Both the position numbers and the translations under genes were made by a program. From contig DAIMYQ010000001.1 in NCBI GenBank assembly GCA_036734385.1, positions 1 to 64,000 on the forward strand: DNA of 64,000 bases, written 5' to 3'. The notes beneath the pieces are model-generated. The model worked only from the letters and a program-made list of their open reading frames with translations. It searched no databases and was not told the origin of the DNA. Every line of letters starts with the position of its first letter. Within the stretch, counting starts at the first letter, position 1. This document shows, piece after piece, positions 33,911 to 47,289 of this stretch. Source of the stretch: JAAYPI01 sp036734385 (GTDB lineage: Bacteria; Bacteroidota; Bacteroidia; Bacteroidales; Paludibacteraceae).

Positions 33911-34900
33911 TCAATAGCAAAAGAATGACCTATCGTTAGGAGATTTTTGATTGAACTTATAACTCAGCACTATTTCATGAGAACCTCCAGAAACATCTAT
34001 CAAAGAAGATAAACTAACATCGTAACTATACGAAACGGTTATATTGTTTTCAAAAGAATATCCTAACGCAAACTTCAATGCATCGGTATTACTTAAACCT
34101 TCAGAAGAAATAAATGGTATTCCCCTATAACCAATCCCTGCCATAAAAGGATTGTGATGGTATAAAAAATCAATATCAAATTGTTGGTATTGACCTTGCG
34201 TTTGAAATAATCCTGCAATAGTTAAATCATCGTACGAATCATATTTTCCGTGTCCACGATTAAATGGGATTTTACCGGCAGCATAGGCATTTAATTTTAT
34301 TTTTGTTTTCGTTTCTGCATCTGTAAAAGCGATATCATTAGGCACTAATCTGTCTGCACCAGCTCCCACAAAAAGATATTCATTGTACACTAAGAAAGAA
34401 ACTGAAGCATCCAACCGCAACACAGATGTTACATCAGGATTAAAAGAAGATGTTGGAACAATACTACCATCCAAGGCAATTTGATCAACAAAAATCAATT
34501 TACTCGGGTCCATTGCACGATAAAAAAATCCGATTTCAACCCCCGGACGAAAAAACCACTCATCCGTAATTTTGGCAACGAAGTTGTATTGCACCTCAAA
34601 TTCCGTTTGTGATAACATATTGCCACCATAAGACGTATAAGAAAGCACTGCACCAAAAGAAGACCTCAAAGGATGATAATAATGGTCAAAACTAGCCAGT
34701 AATGTCTGAGAGCCTTTCAAAGATGCCCATTGGTTTCTATAAGTCATATATGCACGAGATCCTGATAATCCGGCAAAAGAAGGTCCAACAAAAGTGGGAG
34801 ACGACCAAGGCTGGGATAAAAGAAAATCTTGTGCAATAATTTTCGTAGAAATAAGAAACGAATTTATTGATAAAAACAATATTATTAAACTTTTCTTCAT
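33911..34900 (-). CDS. PorP/SprF family T9SS outer-membrane protein
   Basis: A 329-residue protein from the ATG at 34900. The signal peptide is MKKSLIILFLSINSFLISTKIIAQ. A barrel of the PorP/SprF family follows, with LLSQPWSSPTFVGPSFAGL near the start (the family usually has YNPAYAG-like residues here) and YRNQWASL. An upstream frame extension to 35017 lies inside the adhesin gene and lacks signal-peptide sense. In Flavobacterium, SprF sits downstream of sprB and is needed to secrete and attach SprB. Here the gene begins 13 bases after the giant adhesin, the same arrangement, so it is probably its dedicated partner. Confidence 0.88.
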   Translation of the reverse strand: MKKSLIILFLSINSFLISTKIIAQDFLLSQPWSSPTFVGPSFAGLSGSRAYMTYRNQWASLKGSQTLLASFDHYYHPLRSSFGAVLSYTSYGGNMLSQTEFEVQYNFVAKITDEWFFRPGVEIGFFYRAMDPSKLIFVDQIALDGSIVPTSSFNPDVTSVLRLDASVSFLVYNEYLFVGAGADRLVPNDIAFTDAETKTKIKLNAYAAGKIPFNRGHGKYDSYDDLTIAGLFQTQGQYQQFDIDFLYHHNPFMAGIGYRGIPFISSEGLSNTDALKFALGYSFENNITVSYSYDVSLSSLIDVSGGSHEIVLSYKFNQKSPNDRSFFCY

Positions 34901-34913
34901 GATTAAATTCCTG

Positions 34914-37900
34914 TTAGCGCACAAGCATAAAGCTTCCGGAAACTTTAAACTCTCTTCCATTTTTATATTTACCTGTGGCTTTATAAACATATGTACCTTG
35001 CAAAGCACACTCATCATCTATGTAACCATCCCATCCGACAAGGACATCATTTGAAACAAAAATCTTAGCACCCCACTGATTAAATATTTCCAACTTATAC
35101 TCATCTACATTTTTAGAAACAGGATAAAAAATATCTAATCTTCTTTCATCAATTGTATAAGATCCTCCGTTAGGAACAGATGTATTGGGTGTAAATGCAT
35201 TCGGGAATACTATAAAGCCGTAATCTCCAATATTGATTGCATTGTAAATCGTAACCGAATCCTGACAGCCCATTGCATCTTCAACTTTCAGAGTAACATT
35301 ATAAACTCCCTCAGCCGTATATGTATGTACAGGATCCCTCTCTATGGAAGAACATCCATCACCGAAATTCCACCAGTACTTACTTACATCTTTTGTTTCA
35401 CAATAGAAATGAGCCTCAGGCGAAGGCATATACAATTGCGTAGTTGCTATTAAAAAGGATGCTTTAGGAGACTGAAAAACCTCTACGGTTTTCGTAATTT
35501 GATCTGTTTTCTTAGAGCCTGTAGCAGTTAGGGTTACCGTATAGACTCCGGAACGTGTAAATGTATGATCCGGACTTCTTTGCGTTGACGTGCTTCCATC
35601 ACCAAAATTCCAAAAGTACGTTGCGTCTCCTATTGTTAAATTAGTAAATTCGACAGTTAAAGGGCTACAACCGGAGTCAACATCCATTGAGAAATCTGCA
35701 ATAGGTTCTTCTGCATATCTAATTTGAACCTCATCATAGGCACTGCAACCATAACCTTGTATTGTCCAACGGAAAGTATTAACACCTGTAGATAAACCTC
35801 TTACATACGTATTATAAGAATTAGGGTTATCAAATTTTCCTGTTCCTGCCACCAAAGACCATTGACCGGTAATATTCGAATCAGAATTTATGCGAGCTGA
35901 AAGTCTGTAATAATCTTCAACAGTAAAATCATCTTCACCGGCATCGGCAAGTTTGTGCAAACTGTTTGAAATCACTTTTACATCAACGGTATTACTACAA
36001 CTTGGGGTATACACCTCCCAACGGAAAGTATTTGTTATTTTATATCCTAATTCGGTTACCAAAGTTGAATTACTTTCGGGATTAGCCACTATACCATCTC
36101 CTCCGATGAGTGTCCAACGATAACTACCAAAGTCAGGTTTTGGAGCCCTCAAGGTTATCGAATCTTCACAAATAATGATGGAAGAAATTTCAGGAGCCGT
36201 AATCCCCGGATTATTGTTCGTTACCGTAACGGTATCAAAATTCAAGCAGTAACCATCGTTTATATTCCATTGAAATTTATTTTTTCCAAACATCAAATTA
36301 CTAACTTTTGTATTGTATTTGGTAATATCATCAAAATCAGCTCTACCACTTAGCAAAGTCCATTTACTAATGGTCCCTGCAAGGTTATTACCTTTAAGAT
36401 TAGCATAATCTACACAATTGGTTGTAAAGTCAACACCCGCTTCCACAATCGGTAATGTACGAATATTTAAAAAGGCAGTTCTAATATCCGTTTTAGTACA
36501 TCTGTTAACACCCACAACTGAAACGGTTCCACTTTGAGCATACGCATTTATTGAAACCAGAATTGTTCTGGAATTTTTACCGGCTTCTATGGTATAACCG
36601 GTAGGTAATGTCCACTCGTAAGATGTAGCTCCTTCTATTTCAGGTACTGACAATTGAAAAAGGGAGGCATTTTCGCAAATAAACAATGGAGCAGAAATAT
36701 CTCCTACAGTTCCTAACAACTCATTAGGTCGCACATAAATAGATGATTTCAAACCATTTCCACAAGAATTAACACCGTATACTTCAATCAAACCTTCTTC
36801 AGCGTTTTGACCCACTTGTACCATTATTTCATTACTTCCGGTTCCGCTGATAATCGTATATCCCGCAGGCAGTATCCATTCATAAGAATCTGCATTGGTT
36901 ATAGGAGGTACGACATACCGTTCTATCGAATTTCTACAAACAGCTGTATTTCCTTGTATTTGTGTTGCATCCGAAGGCAATTGACCAACAGTAACCTGTA
37001 AAGTTTTACCAAGTGCAGCATAGCAATGCAACCCGGAACTGATACTTTCAAATAGATACACATTATTCACCAAATTTGGTGTTCTCTTGAGTATATAAGG
37101 AGATTCTGTAATATCAAGGAAATACTTAACACCATTTTCATAATAAATCACTTGCCAAGGACCTACTCCGATTGGCTGTAAGGTAATACGAACCGTATCA
37201 TCATGACAAACAAAGGGAGGTGCAGTAACTATCAAATTGGGATATTCGTAAGCTGTTACAGAAAAATCATAGTCAACCTGAGTTTTACAATATTCATTAC
37301 TTACCGTCTCTATAGTATAATCTGTTGTTCCAATCTTTGTTGGGGTTATATAGATAGAATCTCTTGATTTATTCAAACCTGTTTCTACAAAAACACTTGT
37401 GCCATCGGTATACCTCACTTGCCAAGGAAACTCATTGGCAAGTACCATATCAACAAGTATCTCATCACCCAAACAACAATCTGAGGTTGTCGATAAAACA
37501 TTCAATTGCGGATATTTATGTACCGTAACAGGTGCTGTTCCTTCCAAAAGAGCTTTACATCCGTTTCCATCAACAACACTAATCAAATCATATTGAGAGC
37601 TTACTGTTGGGGCATATTTCAAACTAAAGTTAGGAACAGATGAAATGTGAGAAAAAATATCAATTCCATCTGTGTATGAATATGACCAATTAGGATCGCC
37701 AGTACAACTAAAATACAATGACATACTATCTCCTTCACAAATATCTTTTTCCGCATCAATAGTTGCAACCAATTGTTCAGGCTGTTCCAAATAAAATGCG
37801 GTATCAATTTCACATAAATTATTATCAGTAAATCTCAATTGGTAAGTTCTTCCACCCCTCAAGCCGGATTGATCTTCGTTAGCATTAACTACCCCAACTC

Positions 37901-40900
37901 CCGACCAACTATAAACATAAGGAGTAGCTCCACCTGTAACTGTGACATCAATAGCACCTTTCTGATCATTATAGCATACATTCTGTACAATTGTTGCCGT
38001 CATTTTCAATTCATCCGGTTGAGTTATTTCCTGTGCCAAACCAATAACACAACCATTTTTATCAGTAATATTTACTGTATAGGTACCAACACCCAAATTT
38101 GATAAGCTATATGGATTCGTAATTACGGCAGGGACATCAGGTCCATTCCAAACAATGCTATAAGGAGTTTTTCCTCCCTGTAGTTCAATATTGAGATTGC
38201 CATCCCGTTCTCCAAAGCAGTTCAATGCTGTCTTGCTGGAGTTTAACAAGTTCAACACCAAAGCTGACGGTTCAGTTATTGTATAATTTTCAAAATGGGT
38301 ATTTCCCTGACTGTCTTCAACCTTTAAGGAGTAACTTCCCGGATTTAAGTTATAAATATCTCTACTTGTAGATGTAAATCCATTAGCACTAGTCCATGTA
38401 TATGTATATGGAGCATAGCCTCCCGTAACAGTAAGTTCAACATATCCATTTTTATTGCCGAAACAATCTATTTGCTGAGTTCTTGCCGCAACAGAAATAA
38501 CCTCCGGTTGCGTTATTACAATTGTGGTATCATTAGAACATCCCAAATTGTCCATCACCGTAAACGTGTAATTACCGGCAACCAAATTGTATTGATTCAA
38601 ATCATTTTGTTTAGCAGGATCTATCCCTGTTCCTGTCCAAAAATAATTATATGGCAACGTACCACCGGAAACAGCCAATTCTATACTTCCGGAATTATCT
38701 CCTGTTACTAAAACATCTTGTTTATTTACCAATGTAATTACCAAAGGTGTTGAAGATAAAATCGTGGTATAAGCATCATCTGAACACATATTTTTGTCCT
38801 GAACCATCAACTTATAAGTTCCGGCAGCGAGATTGGTAAGACGAGAACCTACTCCTATAGGTGTGGAAGGCAGCAAAGTCCACGAATACGAATAAGGAGA
38901 AGTTCCTCCGGTAACACGAGCTTGAAGCACACCATCATCCACTCCGGAACAAAGAACTGCAGTAGCATCTATTGACGCTTCTAACTTGGATGGTTCAGTA
39001 ACTTTAGCTTCCACACTTTTTATACAACCAATGCTATCGTTAACTGTAAAAGTATAGTCTCCGGGAGGTAATCCTGTTGCTAAAGAGTCATGAACTTCTA
39101 CTGTTCCGTCATTCTTTGTCCAGACAGATTTATATGGATATGAACCGCCACTAATTAAGGCTTCCAACTGTCCATCATTCGCCCCCAAACAAGAAATATT
39201 TGTTGTTACAGCACTTAGTAATATTTCCGTAGGTTGTTTCAACTCAAAAGATTTGTTTACTTCACACTTATTGTCATCAAACACCGTCACAACATAAGTT
39301 TTTCCTCCTACCAAATTATATTGATTTTGATCATTAGGTTGTACACCATTACCAGACCAAAGATAAGAATACGGAGGTACTCCATCCTGTACAGTCAAAA
39401 CAACACTTCCATTTGCATCGTTATAACAAACATTGTCGGTTACAACAGCACTAACAAGAAGTTTGTTCGGTTGTGTAATAATGTGAGAACTGTTTTGTGT
39501 ACACCCCTTATTATCTCTAACAAACACTTGATAAGTACCTGCACCCAAATCTTCAACACTCAAAGGATTAGCAACCACTGAAGGAATATCCGGACCCGAC
39601 CACGTAATTGTATATGGTTTATTGCCTCCCAACACTTCAATATCTAATTTCCCCGTTTTATCTCCATAGCAGGGAACTGTTTTTTCCGAAGATACCAATT
39701 CATTGATGACCAATGCATTAGGCTCCTGAACTTCAAATGTCTTACTATAATTGTTTCCTGCGGCATCCCATATATCAACCGTGTAGGAATCAGCCATAAG
39801 TCCCGTAATATCTTCGGAAGAAGAAGTAAAACCATTGGTTGATGTCCAAGAATACGTATAGGGAGTTGTTCCTCCTGTAACTGTCAATTCTATATATCCG
39901 TTAGCTTCACCAAAACAACTTACATCCTTTATATTCGCTTGAACAGCTATTACTTCGGGTTGAAGCACCGATACCACAGTATCTATGGAACAGTTATTTG
40001 CATCCGTTATATAAACATGGTAATCACCGGCCAAAATATCAGTTAAATTTTGATCATCCTGATTTGAGGGATTAATACTTGGTCCTGCCCAAGAAAAGGT
40101 ATAAGGAGGAACTCCTCCGGTAACCGTCAAAGAAATAGCACCGGTAGCTTGTCCGGTAACTAAAACATCTTGTTTGGTTACTTGCACATTTATGGGTGTA
40201 GAGGTTATAATAGTGGTAGTAGCAGATGCGTAACATCCATTATTATCTCTTAACTCAACTTTATAAGTTCCGGCTTCTAAATTACCAATAGCTGCAGAAT
40301 GACTGATGGGTGAAGTAGAAGGCAATTTTGTCCAAATATAGGAGTATGGAGCTTTCCCCCCCGAGGCCATTGCACTGGCAGAACCGTTATCACCTCCCGA
40401 ACAAAGAATATCGTTCTTTGAAATAGTAACAGTTAGTATATTGTTCTCATTTATTGTGACACTTCTTGTTTTTACACAACCCAAAGCATCCGTAACCGTA
40501 ACCGTGTAAGTTCCTTGTGACAATCCTGATGCAATAGAATCTTTCACCACCAGAGTGCTATCGCTTCTCCTCCATTCAAACGTATATGGATAAACTCCAC
40601 CCGTTACCGAAACTTTTGCCTGTCCATCATTTTGTCCAAAACAACTAATATCTGTTTTCGTTGTAGATAAAACAATTTCTGTAGGATTAAGTAAAGTAAA
40701 TGATTTCTTTACTTCACAATAATTCGAATCAGCAACTGTTACAGAATAAGTTTGTCCCCCCTGTAATCCGGTTTGATTTTGTGCAAAAGAAACAACTCCA
40801 ATTCCTGTCCAATAATAAGAATAAGGCAATGTTCCTCCTTGTGGCAAAATCGTAATAGAGCCGTCTGTTTCGTTATAACAAATATTGTTAGCTACAGAAT

Positions 40901-43900
40901 CCGTAAGTGTCAATAGTGTAGGTTGAATAATCTCATCTGACAACCTCGCTTCACAGTAATTTGCGTCCGTTACTTTTACTTGATATACGCCTGCTCCCAA
41001 ATTAGGAACACTATATGGATTAGCCACGACAGTTGGTATATCCGATCCTGTCCACTGAACTACATAAGGAGATGTTCCACCTTCTACTTCAATATCTATA
41101 TTTCCAGTTTTGTCTCCATAACAAGGTACATGGGTTATTTTAGAAAGCAATGTTCGTACCAGCAAAGTATCAGGTTGGGTTACCCTGTACATATTAGAGT
41201 ATGCATTTCCTTCATTATCTGTTATGGTTATGGTATAATCATTCGGAGCTAAATTTTGGATATCTTCATCTGATGAGGAAAAGCCATTGGTTGTTGACCA
41301 TACATACGTATAAGGCTTCACACCTCCGGTTACATCCAATTGTATATATCCATCGTCATAGTTAAAACAAGAAATATTTTTCACGTGAGCTGTTACACTG
41401 ATGGCTGCAGGTTCTGTTATTACAATCAACGTATCCTTTTTACAACCCAAGCTATCCGTTACCGTTAAATAATAATTTCCTGCCAACAAATCAGTTTGAT
41501 TCAACACAGTAGCCTTTGTCGGATCAATACCAATCCCTGTCCAGAAATAGTAGTAAGGAGAAGTACCGCCTTCTACATGCATTGTGATAGAACCCGTTGC
41601 GTGACCGGTAAGCAATACATCCTGCTTACTTACCAAACTCACTTTTAATGGATCGGGCGAAGATATAGTTGTCGTTGCTTTAGCAGTACATAAACTCTTA
41701 TCCGAAACTTGTACTTGGTAATCACCATTTCCCAACCCACTGACAGTAGCAGTTGTACCAACGATTGTACTTGGTAATTTTGTCCATACGTATTCATAAG
41801 GTGTTCTACCTCCTTCGGTATGGGCAGATACAGTTGCCTTATTCTCCCCAGAACATTTAATAGGAATGGTCGTTATGGATACCAATAAGGAATCCGGTTC
41901 TGTAATTTCAATGGTAGATGTACGTTCGCAACCAATGGTATCTTGCACGGTAAACATATAAAAGCCCGCAGACAAACCGGTAGCTGTACGATCATTGATA
42001 GGTGTCATTGTTCCATCTGTTCTTTCAAACGTATAAGAATACGGAGCTCCTCCACCTGTCACAGTAGAGACCATAGTTCCATCATTTGCCCCGTGACAAG
42101 TAATGTCGGTTTTTGTGGTTGATAACTTCAGTGTACTGACAGAAAACTCTTTTGACACCTTGATGACACAATTTCCCTCACGAGCATACACTTTTACATA
42201 CGCATTCTGCACCTGCATTTTAGAAAAATCAAGATTTCCACCTGTACCCGCTTTCGTTTCAAACGTTACACCATTTACCTGTAATTCGTAAGTTACACCA
42301 ATTTCGGTATCATGTAGGCGAACTGCATTATATCCGTCTTCACAAAATAAACTGATATTGTCAATGTCCGCTATCTTAGCAATGCTAAAAGCTTTTGTCT
42401 TTTCTGTTGAACAGATAATATTCCCATGACTATCTTTATAATTGTAATGCATGGTTACAGAATAAAGACCCTCAGAAAGTAATTTTGGATAAATAACAGC
42501 CGTTCCATTTCCTCTGTCTTTGAAGGCAGATGAAGGACCACTAAACACAAAAGAACCGTTAGGAAGTTTGTTCCCTATGAGTACAACAGAATCTCGCGTT
42601 CCGCAAATAACATCCAAATTATCATAACCGCTAAAATCGGAAGACTGGTTTAATACTCTAAAGGATTGTGTTAATTTGGTGGTACAAGTTTCTGTTACAC
42701 CTAATGAATTTTGATACGTTTCTACATAATTGTAAGTTACATTATACGTAGCATTATAATTTGCCTTACTCAAATCCAAATCCGCATAGCCATCCGCCTT
42801 ATTTGTTAAAAATGAAGGTCCTGTAAAAGATACGGTTCCCGGTTGATTGGGAAAACCGTGGATAGTAACAACTCCAGCAGGCTCACAATACTGACTCGCT
42901 AAATCGGCAATTGTCAGTACGCTTGCTCCATGAATCTGAATCGAAGTATCCGCTGAAGATACACAACCATGATTGTTCGTCACCGTGTAATAGATGCGAT
43001 GAATACCGATGCCGGCCTTTCCCGTATAAAATTGATTATTTACCAAAGAACCGGAAACAGCATCGGTCGTATAACTTCCTCCGGCTGGTGTAGCTGCCAA
43101 ATTAATAATATCGCCTATACAATAATCAGATTTTAAATTCATGCTGACTGGTGTAGGAGCATAAACCGTAACTGTGTCCCTGAAAACATAATCACAATAC
43201 TTGTCATTATACGTATACTCTATCTCATACACACCCGCACCCCAACTTGGTCGGAAATAAACATTAGTTCCCTTAGGAATATGATTTAAAATGGGATTTG
43301 CTCTATCAAAATCCTTATAAATAGAGATAGTTCCTGTTGTAGGATCTGCAGAAGTAATATTTATTTGCACATCGGAGGCATAGTCACAATAAGAATCTGC
43401 CAAGCCTATTGGATAAATACGAGTAGGAGACTTAACATAGAATGACTTCGTATATCGAGTCGGGCATCCCTGATTATCAGTCATTTCATAAATGACACTT
43501 TGAGTGCCAAGTCCACCAGATAGTGACGGATTTATAATCAATTCCGCCCTTAAGGTATCTTGGCTAACAACCATGTTGGGTTTACTTATGGTAAAAACAC
43601 CACCAAGGTCTGTAGCATAAATACGTGCCCATGTAGATACAGAACACAAAGTATCATTGGGTTCTATAATAATACCATCATTAGGGATAATTATCTGCTC
43701 CTTGTTGGCAATGGAAATAGTCTTTATCATTTCACCGGTACAACCTTTATTGTCTTCAACAGAATACATTATCTGGTAATCACCTGCCGAAACATTTATT
43801 AATTTTGCCGTTGATTGGTTTACATTTACCACTACGATTGATGCCGGACTACTGGCATCCTTGTATAATGTCCATTTACCATTTATATCTTTAGGATAAC

Positions 43901-46900
43901 CTTGCAAATATAACACTCCACCGGCTGGAGGTTTACAATACTGGTATGAGGGACTATAGGGAGGTCCAAAATCGGGAGTAACAGCCCAATCCACATCCGG
44001 AGTCAGATTTACATAAACCGGTATGACCGTATCCTTGGCACAACCGTTCATATCAGTATATTTATATGTAATTGACCCTGTTGTATTTTTGGTTAAAGTA
44101 CTAGGAGTAAATGTATTACCAACCATAGCAGTTCCGGTAAACGAACCTCCGGAAGGAACCCCTGTTAACAAGACAGGACTATCTGACGTACAATAGGTAG
44201 CCGGGTCCTTTAATCCGATAACATCAAGCGTGTAACTAGGAGCAACATTGACTGTTATTGAATCTATAATGGTACAACCTTTGTCCGTAGTAATTCTCAA
44301 AAAATAGGTAGTGGTTAAACTTGGTTGAACGGATATTTGTTTTGTAGTTTCTGTCGTACTCCACAAAAAATGAGACGTGGAGCCTGAATAATCAACATAT
44401 AAATTCACTACATCTCCAGGGCAAAGCATACTTTTTTCCGGGGTCATTTTTATCTTATACACGTCCAAAGAATCGACATTCAAATCCAATTCGGGAGCAT
44501 CCGTAGTATAAGTTGTGGTACAAAAAGCATCCTCAATTCTATTTATTTTAAAAACCGTTGCTGACAATGGAGTATAAGCAAAGGTGTAGCTGTTCGTGTT
44601 ACTTACTAAATTCTGTGTCGTTCCATTTGTTTCAAGTACAAAATCAAAAGGAGGAGTTCCCGTAAAATTTATATTAACGTCAGTTGATTGTCCGGCACAA
44701 GACAAAGAGGTACTTGAAGTAATAGTGGCTGTAGGTTTTGGATTCCTCGTTATAGTGACCGTTCCATTCATTGCAATTTCACATTGAGCTGCAATATTAC
44801 GACCTACTACAGTATAACTTCCTGCACTATTATCATACCATTCAAGAGCCGACCCTGTTCCTGTAACCCAACTTCCTTGCATAACACCATCCTTATACAA
44901 AGCATATTCCGTATCAGTATCCGAATCAACAAGACGCACAGTCATACCGGCCGTTGATTCTCCACAATAAGAATTGGATCCTTCTATATCGTAAACTACC
45001 GGATTATGGGCAACTGAAACAAGTACCTGATCTGTTGATGAACAGTAAGGTGCTACTGATAGAGTTGCAGTTAATGTATAAGAAATATCAGAAGTAATTG
45101 CTTTCGTTGTAGGATTTGAAATAGTAGTGCTTGTTAACCAATCCGGTGTCCAAGAATAATTAACTCCCGAAACACTAGTAGTTCCTAATTTGGTTGTTTT
45201 TCCCTCACATACTATCTTATCAGCTCCAGCATTGGCTGTTGGATAATTAACAACGGTAACGACCACTTTACCTGTGGAAGTACAAGTTGATAAACTGCTA
45301 AGAGCTGCAGTAAGCGTAAATGTTGAGGTACGATTCAATGCCTTCGTGGTAACATAGGGTATTAACGCATTTTCCAAGGAATTTATGGGTGTCCAACTAT
45401 AATTAACCCCTAATTCAGTAGTTGTAGAACCAAATGTTGTAGTTGTAGTTGTACCCTTACAAATGGTTTCTGCTGTTTTATCCAATGTAATAACCGGTTT
45501 TTTCAAAACCGTCACAATTACTTGAGCCGTAGAAAAACAAGTTGGCATAGAAGAATTAGAAGCTTTTACCTGAAAAGTGGTTGTAGAATTCAGGGCAAGA
45601 GTAGTAGGGTTTGCAATTGCGGCATTGCTCAATAAAACTGCAGGAGTCCAAGTGTAACTAACTCCCGAGACGGCTGTAGCACCAAGTGGAACAATAGAAC
45701 CCTCACATACTGTAACATTGGATCCGGCATTTGCAACAGGAGTTCCCGCAACAGTTACATTTACTTCTATTCTATCACTTTCACAACTATTACCTGATAC
45801 CACTTGTGAGACCCAATAAGACTTATTCTGAATTACATTTTGGTTAAAATCGGATGGTGTACTTATAGCTGGAGTTGAAGTAGCGGAAGTATACCAATAC
45901 AGTGTTCCGGGGGCTGTTACTAAACTCGTCCAAGATTGAGTACCTACTTGTTGACAAGCAGAATAGTTGGTAACTTGCGGTGTAGCAGGTTTACCGGCAT
46001 ACGTTTGACTATAATTAGCAATAGCAGATTGACACACGTCTTTCGTAGCTGTAACTTCTACGGAATAGGCGGTTCCATCAACAGGTGATAATATCGTGTA
46101 ATTATCTCCCGTAACAGATGTAATCGTTCCATTNNNNNNNNNNNNNNNNNNNNNNNNNNNNNNNNNNNNNNNNNNNNNNNNNNNNNNNNNNNNNNNNNNN
46201 NNNNNNNNNNNNNNNNNNNNNNNNNNNNNNNNNCACTCGCATCATAGTTAGTAATCGTAAAAATCACATCATTACCACAACCCGTATTATTTGAGAGAAT
46301 AGGTGTTGTTATAAACGTGGCCGAAAGCGTGTAGGTAGAGCCTGACTTGGTAAGGGTTAAAACAACTTTATCTCCGGAAACCAAACCCGGCAAATTCAAT
46401 GAAACATCTCCGGCTCCATTATCTGCAATAGACACCCCCGACCCTGCAATTAATGTAGTATTTGAACTAACATACCCCAATTGACCTGCATTCCATGCCC
46501 AAGTAGTGCCATCAGTCGATTTAAGTATTTTAGCCGTTCCGGACAGGGCATTCACGGTAAAAAAACACTTCCAAGTATCCGTTCCGGTTGAAGTAAAAAG
46601 ATGGTTAGCTGCAGAACCGGTTGTTCCTGCACAATCAGAAATAAGGGAATTAAAACAGGTAAGTCCATAGTACGGGTACACACTAGTATCCATACACTTT
46701 GCATCATGCGGATAATAATTGTCTGCAGTATCAGTAGTATAAATAGAAATGAAAAATTCCCCCGAAGAACAAGAAGAAAAATAATCGGAAAGAGCTTTTA
46801 CTACTGCTTTCGGATCAGGAGTCAGCGCATCATTTTGCACCTTAAAAGTATAGTCTGAAGTATTTCCGGAATAACCGGGAATACTAAACAAGGCATTCAT

Positions 46901-47083
46901 TTCATCAGCGACGTTAGAATCTGGATCATCCACAAAAGTAGCAGAAGCGACTTCAGATCCTGAAGCATACACGTGAAGGATGTATGCGGCATAAGAACTA
47001 TGCAAAGAGAAAAAACAAAATAACAAAGCAAGAAGATGCTTTCGAAAGCAACAATTAGAATATCTATTGTATAATTTTATCAT
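34914..47083 (-). CDS. Giant SprB-like T9SS adhesin with Ig-like, SprB and PKD repeats (split by assembly gap)
   Basis: One gene of about 12.2 kb, at least about 4,020 residues visible. The N terminus (47083) has a signal peptide ending HSSYAA. 100 N at 46134-46233 break the frame. Beyond the gap an open frame runs from 46133 to 34914; it needs no start of its own, so the two parts belong together. Order after the gap: three Ig-like repeats (about 45000-45710, each with VCEG/ICKG and YSWTP); many bacterial Ig-like units with YC...GG..; 18 SprB repeats (37770-42128); more Ig-like units; two PKD domains with WNFGDG (about 35270-35710). A T9SS type B sorting domain (CHU_C, FIVFPNAFTPN to the end, about 34914-35235) ends the protein. 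It is probably a long surface filament for adhesion or gliding. Confidence 0.88.
37770..42128 (-). repeat. Array of 18 SprB repeats organised as three copies of a six-repeat unit
   Basis: Each repeat is about 80 residues with C-x-G-x3-G near the start, a TGG..PY..W centre, and a D..GC then a Q/EP ending. The order of six distinguishable types (A-F) recurs exactly three times: 40674-42128 (1455 bases), 39222-40673 (1452) and 37770-39221 (1452). Type marks: A, TTKTD or TTN then IS/TC; B, LCSG or KCSG with W-T-K/L-LPST; C, KQDVL-x-TG; D, NGFSS/NGFTS; E, CYGDKTG or CFGERDG with a NP-Y/L-S loop; F, N-I/V-CYN. The array starts with A and ends with F, so there is no partial unit. Confidence 0.9.
46134..46233. 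other. Assembly gap of 100 N
   Basis: Exactly 100 N inside the giant adhesin gene. The reading frame differs on the two sides, so the placeholder length is wrong. Confidence 0.97.
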
Positions 47084-47141
47084 CGTATTCTACTCAAATA
47101 AGTTTTTTTTACATTCTCGACTTAACAGAAAACATAGCAAG

Positions 47142-47149
47142 CAAATATA
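47142..47149 (-). promoter_or_regulatory. Probable -7 element for the adhesin-PorP operon
   Basis: The minus strand reads TATATTTG about 58 bases before the adhesin ATG. No clear -33 element is seen in the A/T-rich stretch upstream. Confidence 0.4.
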
Positions 47150-47289
47150 CATATAAAAAACGTTTTATTTTGATTTTTTAGTATAAAATCTTCTCATTTT
47201 TTTACAAATACTCATTCATACAAAACTTTATAAACGAAAAATCTCTCATCATTAACTATTTTTCCACCAAAAGATTTCCATCAAAAAAT

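Noticed and set aside
37770..42128. CRISPR-like or tandem DNA repeat
   Set aside because: Periodicity is at protein level with about 240-base units inside one open frame; there are no identical short repeats with spacers.
36800..44790. Many plus-strand open frames of 60-115 codons inside the adhesin gene
   Set aside because: They are antisense to a long repeat-rich coding frame and show no promoters or recognisable domains.
46058..46133. Continuation of the N-terminal adhesin frame through the gap to a stop at 46058
   Set aside because: This frame exists only because the gap was filled with 100 N. The other frame continues as an Ig-like domain without a stop.
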